Source: Dyella terrae (lineage in GTDB: Bacteria; Pseudomonadota; Gammaproteobacteria; Xanthomonadales; Rhodanobacteraceae). From it: 64,000 bases of DNA. Made by a program: the position numbers and the translations under genes. A model generated the notes under the pieces. That model searched no databases. It saw nothing but the letters and a program-made list of their open reading frames with translations, and was not told the origin of the DNA. Positions 55,819-64,000 of the stretch are shown in pieces. Every line of letters begins with the position of its first letter. Positions within the stretch are counted from its first letter, which is position 1. The stretch covers positions 3,038,001-3,102,000 of the forward strand of contig NZ_CP089414.1 in the NCBI RefSeq assembly GCF_022394535.1, given 5' to 3'.

Positions 55819-55958
55819 CCTCTCCCCTTGGGGGAGATGATGGAGGTGAGGGGGGTGGGGTTTGCTTCGGTGGTTTTCGAAGCGGGCTTGCGCTTCTTTG
55901 TGGCGGTATCGCCAGATTGGCCCCTCACCCCAACCCTCTCCCCGGAGGGGAGAGGGAG
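55819..55958. repeat. 140-bp element with two inverted REP-like ends, breaking lhr (first break)
   Basis: The ends at 55819-55856 and 55921-55958 are imperfect inverted copies of the CTCTCCCC...GGTGAGGGG repeat, with about 64 bases between them. The element sits exactly where frame 1 gives way to frame 2 of lhr, between helicase motifs III and IV. It has the architecture of a small non-autonomous (MITE/BIME-like) unit. Confidence 0.75.
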
Positions 55959-56832
55959 TACAGCATGTGCACCGACGAGGAACTTCGCGACCTCTTCGAT
56001 AGGTTTCTGCGTTGCCGACAAACCAATGCGCAGCAAACGCCGCTGGCACAGCGATTCCAACCGCTCCAGCGACAGCGCCAGATGCGCGCCACGCTTGCTC
56101 GATGCGATGGCGTGGATTTCATCCACGATCACGGTGCGCGTGGCCTTCAGCATCGCGCGGCCGGATTCCGAGCCGAGCAGGATGTATAGCGACTCCGGCG
56201 TGGTGACGAGAATGTGCGGCGGCTGTTTGCGCATCCCGTTGCGCTCGGCCTGCGGCGTGTCGCCGGTACGTACGGCCGTCCGTATGTCTACATCGGGAAG
56301 GCCCAGTTTGCGCAGTTCGGCGCGAATGCCTTCCAGCGGTGCTTCCAGGTTGATGCGGATGTCGTTGGAAAGCGCTTTCAGCGGCGACACGTAGACCACG
56401 GTGGTGGCGTCGGGCAATGCGCCGTTGTTGGCGACGCCTTCGCGCACCAGGGCGTCGATGGCGGAAAGGAAGGCGGTGAGTGTCTTGCCGGAACCTGTCG
56501 GTGCCGCGACCAGCGTGTGGCGGCCTGACCGTATGGACGGCCATGCGGCTTTTTGCGGTGCCGTCGGTTCAGGAAAGGCTCCCTGGAACCAGGCGGCCAC
56601 GGCCGGATGAAAATCGTGCAGGGGCATGGACTTAAGTGTCGCGCAACGCGCTCTCAGAGAGAGACACATGGGGCTGTCAAGTGCGTTTAGCAACAAATCG
56701 CACGATTTTACGCTTCAGTCCCTGCCAGAATTACGTGACAATATCGTTAAGCCGCTTCTTGCGATCGATTCTTGCGGCGTTTTCTTGCTGCACTTTCCAG
56801 CTTCTTGTCTTCCAATCCTCCGGGGAAACTCA

Positions 56833-59094
56833 ATGACCGCCGCCAGCCCGACGCGTTTCGCGTTGCTCGCCCTTTCCATTGCCAGCGCCCTTGCCGTGGG
56901 AAACACGGCTTTCGCTCAGGACGCCAATCCGCCCGCCGCCGCTCCGGCGAAGGGCCAGAACGGCAAGCCCGTTCAGCTCGAAACCGTCAACGTGACCGCT
57001 GAAAAGCGCGTCGAGAACATCCAGAAAGTGCCGGTCTCCATGACGGTGGTGACACCGGAACAGTTGGGCAATTACGGGCAGGCCGGCGACACCGTGCTGC
57101 AGTTGGCCGGCCGCGCGCCGAGCGTGTATGCCGAGACGTCGTACGGTCGCGAATTCCCGCGCTTCTATATTCGCGGCCTGGGCAACAGCGACTTTGATCT
57201 CAACTCGTCGCAGCCGGTGTCGATGGTGTACGACGACATCGTGCAGGAGAACCCCATCCTCAAGGGCTTCCCGCTGTTCGACCTGGCGCAGGTGGAAGTG
57301 CTGCGCGGTCCGCAGGGCACCATGTTCGGCCGTAACTCGCCGGCGGGCGTGATCAAGTTCGACTCGGCCAAGCCGAGCCAGGAAACCAGCGGCTACGCCA
57401 AGGCGTCGTACGGCACCAAGGGCACGGCGAATGCTGAAGCCGCACTGGGCGGTTCGCTGGGCGGCAATTGGTCGGGCCGTGTGTCGGCGCTGGCGCAGCA
57501 TCGCGACGGCTGGATCGACAACGACTACACCGGCAAGAAGGACGCGCTGGGCGGCTATAACGACCGCGCCGTGCGTTTCCAGGCCATGTATGACGTGCAG
57601 GATTTCAACGCACTGATCAACGTGCACGCGCGCTGGCTCGACGGCAGTGCCATGGTGAACCGCGCCAACGCGATTCCGCTGGGCTCGGATAGTTTTGTGC
57701 CGGGCTTCGATCGCAACGTGGTGTACCAGGATGGCAACAACCGCCAGCACCTGTTCACCTGGGGCAGCAATGTGCACCTCACCTGGAATCTGGGTGACTA
57801 CACGCTCACCTCGATCACCGGCTTCGAGAAGGCCGACACGTACAGCCTCGGCGACGTCGACGGCGGTATCGCTGTTGCGCAGAACCCGAGTCAGCTGCCA
57901 TACGTGACGCCGTTCCCGTCGGAAACGGCCGATGCGCTGCCGCACGATCGCCAGATCACGCAGGAATTCCGCCTGGCGAGCAATCCGCAGGATCGCCTGA
58001 ACTGGCAGGTGGGCACGTACTACTTCAACGAAAACATCGCGATCGTCAATTACGACTACAACACGCTCGATAACCACGCACTGGATGGTTACGCGCAGCA
58101 GAGTCAGAAGACCACCGCGTATGCGCTGTTCGGCTCCACCGACTACCACCTCACCGACGACTTCGATGTGCGCGCCGGTGCGCGCTGGTCGCACGACTCG
58201 CGTGACTTCCACGTGGACCGCATCCTGTCGCCGATCGGCTCCGGCCCGCTGTCGCTGGGCGCCAACCCGCACGATTCGCGCTGGAGCGGTGACCTGACCG
58301 GTACGTGGGCGGTTAACCAGAACGTCAACGTGTACGGCCGCGTCGCCAACGGCTTCCGCGCGCCGAGCGTGCAGGGCCGCGTGCTTTTCGCGGACTTCAT
58401 CTCGCAGGCCAAGCCGGAGACGATCACCTCGTACGAACTGGGCGTCAAGACCACCAGCTTCGACAACCGCCTGCGCTTCAATGCAGACATCTTCGACTAC
58501 ACCATGCACAACCAGCAGCTCACCGCAGTGGGCGGCGACCTGAACGTGACGCGCCTGGTGAATGCGAAGGAGACGCAGGGCCACGGTGCTGAGTTCGATA
58601 TGGAGGCGTATGTCACGCCGAACTTCATCCTCACCGCCGGCGGCAGCTACAACCACACCAAGCTGGAAGACCCGACCCTGGCGGTGGCGCCGTGCGGCGC
58701 AGGTTGCACCATCCTCAACCCGCTGGATGCGAACGGCAACGTGCTGATCAACGGCAACTCGCTGCCGAATGCACCGGAGTGGATCGGCAACCTCACCGCG
58801 CGCTACGGCATCCCGTACGGCGAGAGCGGTGAGTTCTTCATCTACACCGATTGGACCTACCGCAGCGAGGTGAATTTCTTCCTGTATGACTCGGAAGAAT
58901 TCCGCGGCAAGCCGATGCTTCAGGGTGGTGTGCGCGTGGGCTACAACTGGGATTTCGGCAAGCGCGAGATCGCCCTGTACGGCCGCAACATCACCAACAA
59001 GCAGTACATCACCGGTGCGATCGATTTCGACAACCGCACCGCGTTCGTCAACGACCCGCGCATCATTGGCGTGGAGTTCCGCGCGGACTTCTGA
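56833..59094 (+). CDS. TonB-dependent outer-membrane receptor
   Basis: 753 residues from 56833 (GGGGAA 6 bases upstream); in-frame upstream ATGs lack a signal peptide. Signal peptide of about 28 residues (NTAFA-QD), TonB-box region LETVNVTAEKR, plug (VPVSMTVVTPEQL, FYIRGLGNSD, VEVLRGPQGTMFGRNSPAGVI), and a beta barrel ending IGVEFRADF with terminal Phe. The plug layout is that of siderophore or sugar/vitamin receptors of the iron-complex type. The ligand is unknown. Divergent from the lhr remnant. An intrinsic terminator follows. Confidence 0.95.
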   Translation: MTAASPTRFALLALSIASALAVGNTAFAQDANPPAAAPAKGQNGKPVQLETVNVTAEKRVENIQKVPVSMTVVTPEQLGNYGQAGDTVLQLAGRAPSVYAETSYGREFPRFYIRGLGNSDFDLNSSQPVSMVYDDIVQENPILKGFPLFDLAQVEVLRGPQGTMFGRNSPAGVIKFDSAKPSQETSGYAKASYGTKGTANAEAALGGSLGGNWSGRVSALAQHRDGWIDNDYTGKKDALGGYNDRAVRFQAMYDVQDFNALINVHARWLDGSAMVNRANAIPLGSDSFVPGFDRNVVYQDGNNRQHLFTWGSNVHLTWNLGDYTLTSITGFEKADTYSLGDVDGGIAVAQNPSQLPYVTPFPSETADALPHDRQITQEFRLASNPQDRLNWQVGTYYFNENIAIVNYDYNTLDNHALDGYAQQSQKTTAYALFGSTDYHLTDDFDVRAGARWSHDSRDFHVDRILSPIGSGPLSLGANPHDSRWSGDLTGTWAVNQNVNVYGRVANGFRAPSVQGRVLFADFISQAKPETITSYELGVKTTSFDNRLRFNADIFDYTMHNQQLTAVGGDLNVTRLVNAKETQGHGAEFDMEAYVTPNFILTAGGSYNHTKLEDPTLAVAPCGAGCTILNPLDANGNVLINGNSLPNAPEWIGNLTARYGIPYGESGEFFIYTDWTYRSEVNFFLYDSEEFRGKPMLQGGVRVGYNWDFGKREIALYGRNITNKQYITGAIDFDNRTAFVNDPRIIGVEFRADF

Positions 59095-59126
59095 TCGGCC
59101 GCCAAGCGCCGATCGTGCAGTGCATC

Positions 59127-59157
59127 AAGGGAGCGGCTTGCCGCTCCCTTTTTCTTT
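59127..59157 (+). terminator. Intrinsic terminator of the TonB receptor gene
   Basis: A 10-bp stem AAGGGAGCGG with a CTTG tetraloop is followed by TTTCTTT, 33 bases past the stop codon. A strong rho-independent terminator. Confidence 0.9.
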
Positions 59158-59229
59158 GCCTGCACGGCGAGGAGGCAAAACCCGCACGGCTTGTTGCAGA
59201 ATGCGAGGCTTTCCCGTCGAGAACGCGAT

Positions 59230-60081
59230 GTGAACCACCCGGGCGACCACGGCAGCGAACGCAGCCAACTCCTGACCATGGCCGACGGCCAGCCCTTGTT
59301 TGTGCGCGACTGGCCGAACAGCCGCGCGCAGGACGCAGTGCTTATCGTGCACGGGCTGGGTGAGCACAGCGGCCGCTACCAGCGCCTAGCCACCTGGTTC
59401 CGGACCCGAGGGTTCGCGGTACGCAGCTACGACCAGCGCGGCCACGGCCAGACACCCGGCCGACGCGGGGCGCTGTCCCATGGCAACGACCTGCTGGAAG
59501 ACCTGGCCACGGTCTACAACGATTACGCCAACACCCAGCCCAAGCGCCCGCTGTTGCTCGGCCACAGCATGGGCGGGCTGGTCGCCGCACGCGGCGTGCT
59601 CGACCGCCGCTTGGAGCCGCCGGCCCTGGTGCTGTCCTCCCCTGCCCTGCGCACCTGGGAGCCGGCATGGCGGCAGAAGCTGGCCGCGGTGCTCGCGAAG
59701 GTGCTGCCCAGCCTGCCGCTGCCCAACGGGCTGCCGTTCGACAAGCTCTCGCACGACCCGCAGGTAGAGTCGGCCTACCGCGCCGATCCGCTGCGCCATG
59801 GCTGGATCACGCCGCGGCTGGCGGATTTCATCTTCCGCGCGGGCGATGCCTCGGTGGCGGATGCCGGCAAGCTCGCTATTCCGACGCTGCTGCTGGTGGC
59901 AGGCTCGGACAAACTGGTGAACCCTGCCGGCAGCCGGGATTTCTCCTCCGGCAACTGGGCGGGCAGCCAGCTCACCACACGCTATTTCGATGCGCTCTAT
60001 CACGAGCTGTTCAACGAGGCGGAGCCGGCGCGCAGCCAAGTGTTGAAGCAACTGGGGGATTGGCTGCAGAAGCGGGGATGA
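59230..60081 (+). CDS. Monoacylglycerol-lipase-like alpha/beta hydrolase
   Basis: 283 residues from a GTG at 59230; the ribosome site is weak, and an ATG at 59278 (MADGQPLFV) is an alternative. Lysophospholipase/MGL pattern: LIVHGLGEHSGRYQRLATW, SYDQRGHGQTPGRRG, nucleophile GHSMGG (Ser 113), acid in LLLVAGSDKLVNP and His in ALYHELFNE. Hydrolyses monoacylglycerols or lysophospholipids. No signal peptide. Convergent with the cation transporter gene. Confidence 0.9.
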   Translation: MNHPGDHGSERSQLLTMADGQPLFVRDWPNSRAQDAVLIVHGLGEHSGRYQRLATWFRTRGFAVRSYDQRGHGQTPGRRGALSHGNDLLEDLATVYNDYANTQPKRPLLLGHSMGGLVAARGVLDRRLEPPALVLSSPALRTWEPAWRQKLAAVLAKVLPSLPLPNGLPFDKLSHDPQVESAYRADPLRHGWITPRLADFIFRAGDASVADAGKLAIPTLLLVAGSDKLVNPAGSRDFSSGNWAGSQLTTRYFDALYHELFNEAEPARSQVLKQLGDWLQKRG

Positions 60082-60097
60082 CACCGCGCTACGGCAG

Positions 60098-61006
60098 TTA
60101 CAGCCACTCCCGCCGGCCGGTGAAGACGATGGTGAGCCATTCGACGCGGATGTCGCTGCCGATGCGGCGGGCGATCTCGCTACGCACCTCGTCGACATCG
60201 CCCATATCACCTAAGGGCCGCGACGATTCCACCAGGATGTGGATGTCGATGAAGCGCATGCGGCCGATCTTGGCCACGTAGCTGGTGAACTCGAGGTAGC
60301 CGCGCTCCTGCACCAGCGACTCCATTACGTCGCGTACGCGTTGATCGAGTGCATCGGGCGCCAATTGCAGCACTTCGCGCAATGCCTGCCACAGGCTACT
60401 CAACGGCAGCGGCAACAAGGCCAAGGTCAGTAACAGCAGAACGGCAGAGTCGATGTAGCGGGTCCAGTCGTCCAACGGACCGCCCTTGATCACCGCGGCC
60501 AGTACGAAACCCACCAGCACCGCGAGGCTGATGGCGCCGCCGATAAACCAGCCTTTCGCATCGAGCTGTAACAACACCGAGCCGAGCGCTTTGGATTCGC
60601 GGCGCACATAAAGCGCCATGGCGAAGCTCGCCACGCCCATGACAGCGGCCCACGCGGCACCGAAACCGAAAGCCAGTTCGTGGCCGCCAGTCATCAACCC
60701 ATGCAAGGCGGTAAAGCCGCCGTAGCTGCAAATGACGGTGAGCACAGCGGCGTTGAACACCAGCACCAGTGGTTCGAGGTGCCAGTAGCCGAACTGGAAG
60801 CGGCGGCTCCCCTCGCTGGTGACCAGATGCGATACCGCCAGCGACCCGGCGGTGAGCACTACGTCCACCAAGGAGTAGAAGCCATCGAATGCGATGGCCT
60901 GTGATTGCATCAGTACACCCACGGCGACGCAGGCCACGCCGACCAAGAGCGTGATGCCAATGGAAAGGCGCAGCAGGCGTTGTTCGCGGGAGTTGTCCAT
61001 GGGCAT
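60098..61006 (-). CDS. Cation diffusion facilitator-type transporter
   Basis: 302 residues from 61006 (or ATG 61000). Six hydrophobic segments in the first 200 residues, then a C-terminal cytoplasmic ferredoxin-like domain (MRFIDIHILVESSRPLGDM). The first metal-site pair is kept in FDGFYSLVDVV (DxxxxxxD). The second-site HxxxD of classical zinc exporters reads QLDAKGWFIGG, so the metal may differ. Proton-driven export of a divalent cation is the family role. Between a convergent hydrolase and a repeat-rich gap. Confidence 0.85.
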   Translation of the reverse strand: MPMDNSREQRLLRLSIGITLLVGVACVAVGVLMQSQAIAFDGFYSLVDVVLTAGSLAVSHLVTSEGSRRFQFGYWHLEPLVLVFNAAVLTVICSYGGFTALHGLMTGGHELAFGFGAAWAAVMGVASFAMALYVRRESKALGSVLLQLDAKGWFIGGAISLAVLVGFVLAAVIKGGPLDDWTRYIDSAVLLLLTLALLPLPLSSLWQALREVLQLAPDALDQRVRDVMESLVQERGYLEFTSYVAKIGRMRFIDIHILVESSRPLGDMGDVDEVRSEIARRIGSDIRVEWLTIVFTGRREWL

Positions 61007-61355
61007 GGAGCGAACGTAGCTTGAAGGGTCGGGTGCGGGAAGTGGCGATTGGAAGGCCAAGAGCAAAGGCACTGGATTCCGGCCTTCGCCGGAATGACGG
61101 TGAGGGATAGGAATGTGACGAAGTATTCGGCCTTATTCGCGCTGCCTTCAGCCTCACCACCAGAGCCCGGTTAGGCGACATCGTCATTCCGGCGCAGGCC
61201 GGAATCCAGTGGCGACCACGTCGGGTTTTCGCACGACGCTCGGCGAAAACCGGATACGACGGTTACTGGATTCCGGCCCTTGCCCCCTTTCCGGGGTGCG
61301 CCGGAATGACGAGCTTGAGGGCGCGCCTGCCTGGATGGCTGGCGCGCCTCTCGAC
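61007..61355. repeat. Gene-free gap with three GGATTCCGG...CCGGAATGACG repeats
   Basis: Three related palindromic units lie at about 61071-61104, 61180-61210 (opposite orientation) and 61264-61313. The last has a 20-base insertion in its loop. Core: ACTGGATTCCGGCC...GGCCGGAATGAC. No gene is visible in this 349-bp stretch. The units flank the ends of the decarboxylase and CDF genes and may act as terminators. Confidence 0.75.
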
Positions 61356-63656
61356 CTACTTCTTCAACACCTCCACCACATACCGCGGGCCATCCTTATC
61401 CTGCTCGATGATCAAGCCGTGGATGTCCGACTCGAAGCCGGGGAAGCGCTCGTTCTGCTCCTTGGCCGTACGCAGGCTTTCGATGATCGGCGAATCCTTC
61501 GCGCCGAATTTTTCGCCCGGCATGATCACCGGGATGCCCGGCGGGTATGGCACCAACATGGTCGCAGCAATGCGGCCGGCCAGCTTGTCGATCTCCACGC
61601 GCTCCACCTCGCCGCGTACCAGGCGGTCGTAGGCTTCCCACGGCGCGAGTACCGGCTCGGGCAGCTCGACGTACGTTTCGCGCATCACCTGGGCCACCTT
61701 GTTCTTGGTGTTGAACGCGTGCAGCGCGTCGCACAGTTCACGCAGACCGGTGTTGGCGTACGCGGTGGGGTTCTCCTGCACTAGCGATGGCAGCGCCTTG
61801 CTGAGCGGCGCATTGGCGTCGTACAGCTCCTTGAAGGCCAGCAGCTCGGTGGTGAGCGTGCTCCACTTGCCCTTGGTGATACCCATGGAGAACAGGATGA
61901 GGAAGGAGTAGAGGTTGGTCTTCTCCACCGTAATGCCGCGTCCCCACAGGAAGCGGCTCACCACCGCGGCGGGAATACCCTGCTTCTGCGTCTTGCCGTC
62001 CATGGTCAGGCCCGGCATCACCAGGGTGACCTTGATCGGGTCGATCATCACGTAATCGCGCGCCAGTTCGCCGAAGCCATGCCACGCGGCCTTGGGCGCC
62101 AGCTTCCAATCGGCCTGCTTGGTGCTGACGGGCTGGCCAGCGCGCTCGCCCTCGTCCAGCCGTTCCTGCAGGCCATCCGGCTGCCATACGCTGAACCACC
62201 AGTCGCCCTTCTTGATGTCATCGCCCACGTGCAGCACGGCGCGACGGAAGGCAATGGCTTCCTTATGCATCTGTTCGATCAGGCTCCGGCCGGCGCGTCC
62301 TTCCATCATGCGCGAGGCGACATCGCATGAGGCGATGATGCCGTAGTGCGGTGAGGTGGACGTGTGCATCATGAAGGACTCGTTGAAGCGCTCTGCGTCC
62401 AGCGCGCGCGTGCGGCTGTTACGCGCGTGGATCATCGAGGCTTGCGAGAATGCCGCGAGCAGTTTGTGCGTGGACTGCGTGGCGAAGATGATGGGGTCCT
62501 GATCGCGCGGCTTGCCCTTGGCCATCGCGTAATGGTTGTCGTACATCTCGTGGAAGGCGGCGTAGCCGTACCAGGCTTCATCGAAATGCAGGAAATCGAC
62601 GCCGCCGCCGATGTCCTTGGCAATCTTTTCCACGTTGTAGCAAAGACCGTCGTAGGTGGAGTTGGTTACCACGGCGATCTTGGGCTTGAAGTCCTTGCCT
62701 TTGGCCTTGGCCACCTTGCTGGCCAGCGGATTGGCCGCGATGGCCTTGGCCATGGCCTTGGGATCGAACTGATCCAGGCTGATTGGGCCGATGATGCCGT
62801 GCGCGTTGCGACTGGGTATGAAGTACACCGGCACTGCGCCCGTCATCACCAGCGAGTGCAGCAGCGATTTATGGCAGTTGCGGTCCACGAACACCACGTC
62901 GCCACGTGCCACCGTGCCGTGCCACACGATCTTGTTGGCCGTCGAGGTGCCGTTGGTGACAAAGAAGGTGTGGTCCGCGCCAAAGTTGCGCGCGGCTTCC
63001 GTTTCGGCGGCCTTGACCGGGCCGGTATGGTCGAGCAGCGAACCGAGTTCCGGCACTGACACGGATAGATCGCTGCGGAAGGTGTTCTCACCGAAGAACT
63101 GATGGAAGGCACGCCCTTCCGCTGACTTGGTGAACGCCACACCGCCACCATGGCCCGGCGTGTGCCACGAGTAGTTCGACTCCGCCGCGTGATGCACCAG
63201 CGCCTTGAAGAAAGGCGGCATCAAGTTGTCCATGTACTCGTCGGCTGCACGCATTATCTGCTTGGCGATGAAGGCCTTGGTGTCTTCGTAGAGGAAGATG
63301 AAGCCGTGCGTGATGCTCAGCAGCTTGGTGGGAATCTGCTCCACCGTGCGGCGCTCGCCGTACAGGAAGATGGGCAGGTTCTCGCGGTAGGCCAACTGGG
63401 TGTTGAGGAACTCGTACAGGCGGTCGAACTGGTGCGGGCCTTCCTCTTCGCCATCGATGGAGATAAGCACCGCCGACGCCGCGTTGTACGTGCGCGCACC
63501 CGCTTCCGCGTCGCTCATGGTGAGGCCACTCAATACGCGATGGCCGTAGCCGCGGATCTCGTCCGCCAGCGCGCGGATGAGGATGCCGTTGATACGCGGC
63601 GATTCGTAGTCGGCATCGATGATGACGACGGGGTAATCCAGGGCGTTGAAATACAT
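61356..63656 (-). CDS. Orn/Lys/Arg decarboxylase (LdcA/AdiA type)
   Basis: 766 residues; ATG at 63656 with GGAG 7 bases upstream. Fold-type I PLP enzyme with an N-terminal wing domain (1-130), then WHTPGHGGGVAFTKS, LGSLLDHTGP, DRNCHKSLLHSL, LHFDEAWYGY (Asp 359) and the PLP lysine 398 in TQSTHKLLAAFSQAS. The closest match I recall is the Pseudomonas LdcA lysine decarboxylase over its whole length, but arginine specificity (AdiA) cannot be excluded. It consumes a cytoplasmic proton per turnover. Paired with the antiporter encoded just upstream, it probably provides acid resistance or polyamine synthesis. Confidence 0.92.
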   Translation of the reverse strand: MYFNALDYPVVIIDADYESPRINGILIRALADEIRGYGHRVLSGLTMSDAEAGARTYNAASAVLISIDGEEEGPHQFDRLYEFLNTQLAYRENLPIFLYGERRTVEQIPTKLLSITHGFIFLYEDTKAFIAKQIMRAADEYMDNLMPPFFKALVHHAAESNYSWHTPGHGGGVAFTKSAEGRAFHQFFGENTFRSDLSVSVPELGSLLDHTGPVKAAETEAARNFGADHTFFVTNGTSTANKIVWHGTVARGDVVFVDRNCHKSLLHSLVMTGAVPVYFIPSRNAHGIIGPISLDQFDPKAMAKAIAANPLASKVAKAKGKDFKPKIAVVTNSTYDGLCYNVEKIAKDIGGGVDFLHFDEAWYGYAAFHEMYDNHYAMAKGKPRDQDPIIFATQSTHKLLAAFSQASMIHARNSRTRALDAERFNESFMMHTSTSPHYGIIASCDVASRMMEGRAGRSLIEQMHKEAIAFRRAVLHVGDDIKKGDWWFSVWQPDGLQERLDEGERAGQPVSTKQADWKLAPKAAWHGFGELARDYVMIDPIKVTLVMPGLTMDGKTQKQGIPAAVVSRFLWGRGITVEKTNLYSFLILFSMGITKGKWSTLTTELLAFKELYDANAPLSKALPSLVQENPTAYANTGLRELCDALHAFNTKNKVAQVMRETYVELPEPVLAPWEAYDRLVRGEVERVEIDKLAGRIAATMLVPYPPGIPVIMPGEKFGAKDSPIIESLRTAKEQNERFPGFESDIHGLIIEQDKDGPRYVVEVLKK

Positions 63657-63697
63657 GTGCAGACTCCATCAAACGCGGGGGCGAGGGGAAACGATGA

Positions 63698-64000
63698 TCA
63701 GGTGCGCGGCGTGCCGGGTAGCGTGGCCCGTGAGGCCTTATCCTTCCGGCGCTGTTCGCTGAAGAACGGATAGAACACGCTGATAAACAACATGAAGAGG
63801 AAGGCGTAGGTCACCATCTGGCCGTTGGTGCCAAAGATGGCCCACAGGCAATACACCACGGTGATGCTGGTGAGCACCCAGTAGATGCCCGTGTGCACTG
63901 TGGTGTGACTCAAATCCACGGCGAAATAGCAGGCAACGCAGGAATAGATGTAAGGCAACAGGGTGAGCACCACCGCTGCCTGCGTGATCACTTCGAACTG
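63698..64000 (-). CDS. Amino-acid/amine antiporter of the AdiC/PotE/CadB group, C-terminal part
   Basis: The last 100 codons of a gene that runs off the right edge. Two to three hydrophobic segments are visible, VVLTLLPYIYSCVACYFAV, GIYWVLTSITVVYCLWAIFG and VTYAFLFMLFISVFYPFF, ending in the basic tail SEQRRKDKASRA. This follows the last helices of AdiC/CadB-type APC antiporters. It is 41 bp upstream of the decarboxylase gene on the same strand: import of the amino acid and export of the amine would complete the decarboxylation cycle. Confidence 0.85.
   Translation of the reverse strand, partial: QFEVITQAAVVLTLLPYIYSCVACYFAVDLSHTTVHTGIYWVLTSITVVYCLWAIFGTNGQMVTYAFLFMLFISVFYPFFSEQRRKDKASRATLPGTPRT

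Larger units (their letters stand above)
52015..56627 (-). pseudogene. lhr: lhr-type DEAD/DEAH helicase broken by palindromic repeat insertions
   Basis: The pieces join into one Lhr-family helicase of about 1500 residues. Part 1 (to about 55960) has the Walker [20 protein letters not shown] and SATQ motifs of RecA domain 1. Part 2 (55790-53690), in the next frame, has [29 protein letters not shown] and QRAGRSGH of RecA domain 2 plus the Lhr core. Part 3 (53640-52015), in the third frame, has the C-terminal winged-helix/beta region. Both breaks coincide with CCCCTCACCCC/CTCTCCCC repeats, and a third repeat is inserted in frame near 52561. Each break shifts the frame by +1, so a full-length product cannot form. 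Separate translation of part 2 from its internal ATG (55729) is possible but unlikely to be functional. Confidence 0.85.

Noticed and set aside
53641..55960. Programmed frameshifting in lhr
   Set aside because: Both breaks coincide with inserted palindromic repeats that contain stops, with no slippery site needed.
56830..58656. 608-codon open frame antisense to the TonB receptor
   Set aside because: GC-rich coding bias opens the opposite strand; the frame is His/Val/Arg-rich with no domain or ribosome site, and the sense gene is certain.

Overview
The window is about 64 kb of GC-rich, gene-dense chromosomal DNA with no plasmid, phage or transposase genes. Signal-peptide-bearing TonB-dependent receptors, LysR/AraC/MarR regulator pairs, an LdcA/AdiA-type decarboxylase with its antiporter, an Lhr helicase and many short palindromic repeats suggest a gammaproteobacterium of the Xanthomonadales, probably Rhodanobacteraceae (Dyella, Luteibacter or Rhodanobacter type). 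That placement is inferred from gene content and repeat style, not from a marker gene.

Layout. 0-10 kb is an exported nutrient-scavenging block: two related TonB-dependent receptors, a nucleotide pyrophosphatase/phosphodiesterase, a glycerophosphodiester phosphodiesterase, a lipoprotein alkaline phosphatase and two exported alpha/beta hydrolases. A perfect 35-bp inverted repeat sits inside it. 10-19 kb holds a DUF2252 protein, a siderophore-interacting protein with a divergent MarR regulator, an Hsp20 with a sigma-32-like promoter and a ROSE-like leader, a GFA protein, an XRE regulator with a divergent SDR, a COG2521-type methyltransferase, a degenerate AroQ-fold protein and a hydrolase lacking its usual catalytic histidine. 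19-30 kb carries an MFS/AraC operon, an MFS pseudogene (in-frame TAA), a TPR protein, pyridoxal reductase with a divergent LysR, a PEP-mutase-like protein with a divergent AraC, and a 47-residue Cys-rich protein.

30-36.6 kb has a DUF5329 protein, an SGNH hydrolase, a LytS/LytTR two-component pair, a membrane protein, an NTF2-like protein, a GlxA-type regulator and a hydrolase. 36.6-41 kb contains the most notable system: a DyP-type peroxidase with a C-terminal encapsulin cargo peptide, its family 1 encapsulin shell, and a 65-residue protein of unknown function, all co-oriented, followed by a YdeP-like molybdopterin oxidoreductase. 41-52 kb has a LysR/SDR pair, an AhpD-like protein with an AAC(3)-like acetyltransferase, a 1017-residue propeller-type sensor kinase, a NarL-type response regulator and a CAU-anticodon tRNA.

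52-56.6 kb is an lhr helicase gene broken into three frames by REP-like palindromic insertions, with a third insertion still in frame. 56.8-64 kb has a third TonB receptor, a monoacylglycerol-lipase-like hydrolase, a cation transporter, a repeat-only gap, and an LdcA/AdiA-type decarboxylase with the end of its AdiC/PotE-like antiporter, which together look like an acid-resistance module.

Starts were chosen from Shine-Dalgarno spacing, family N-termini and overlaps. Family assignments come from recalled motifs; no database search was run.
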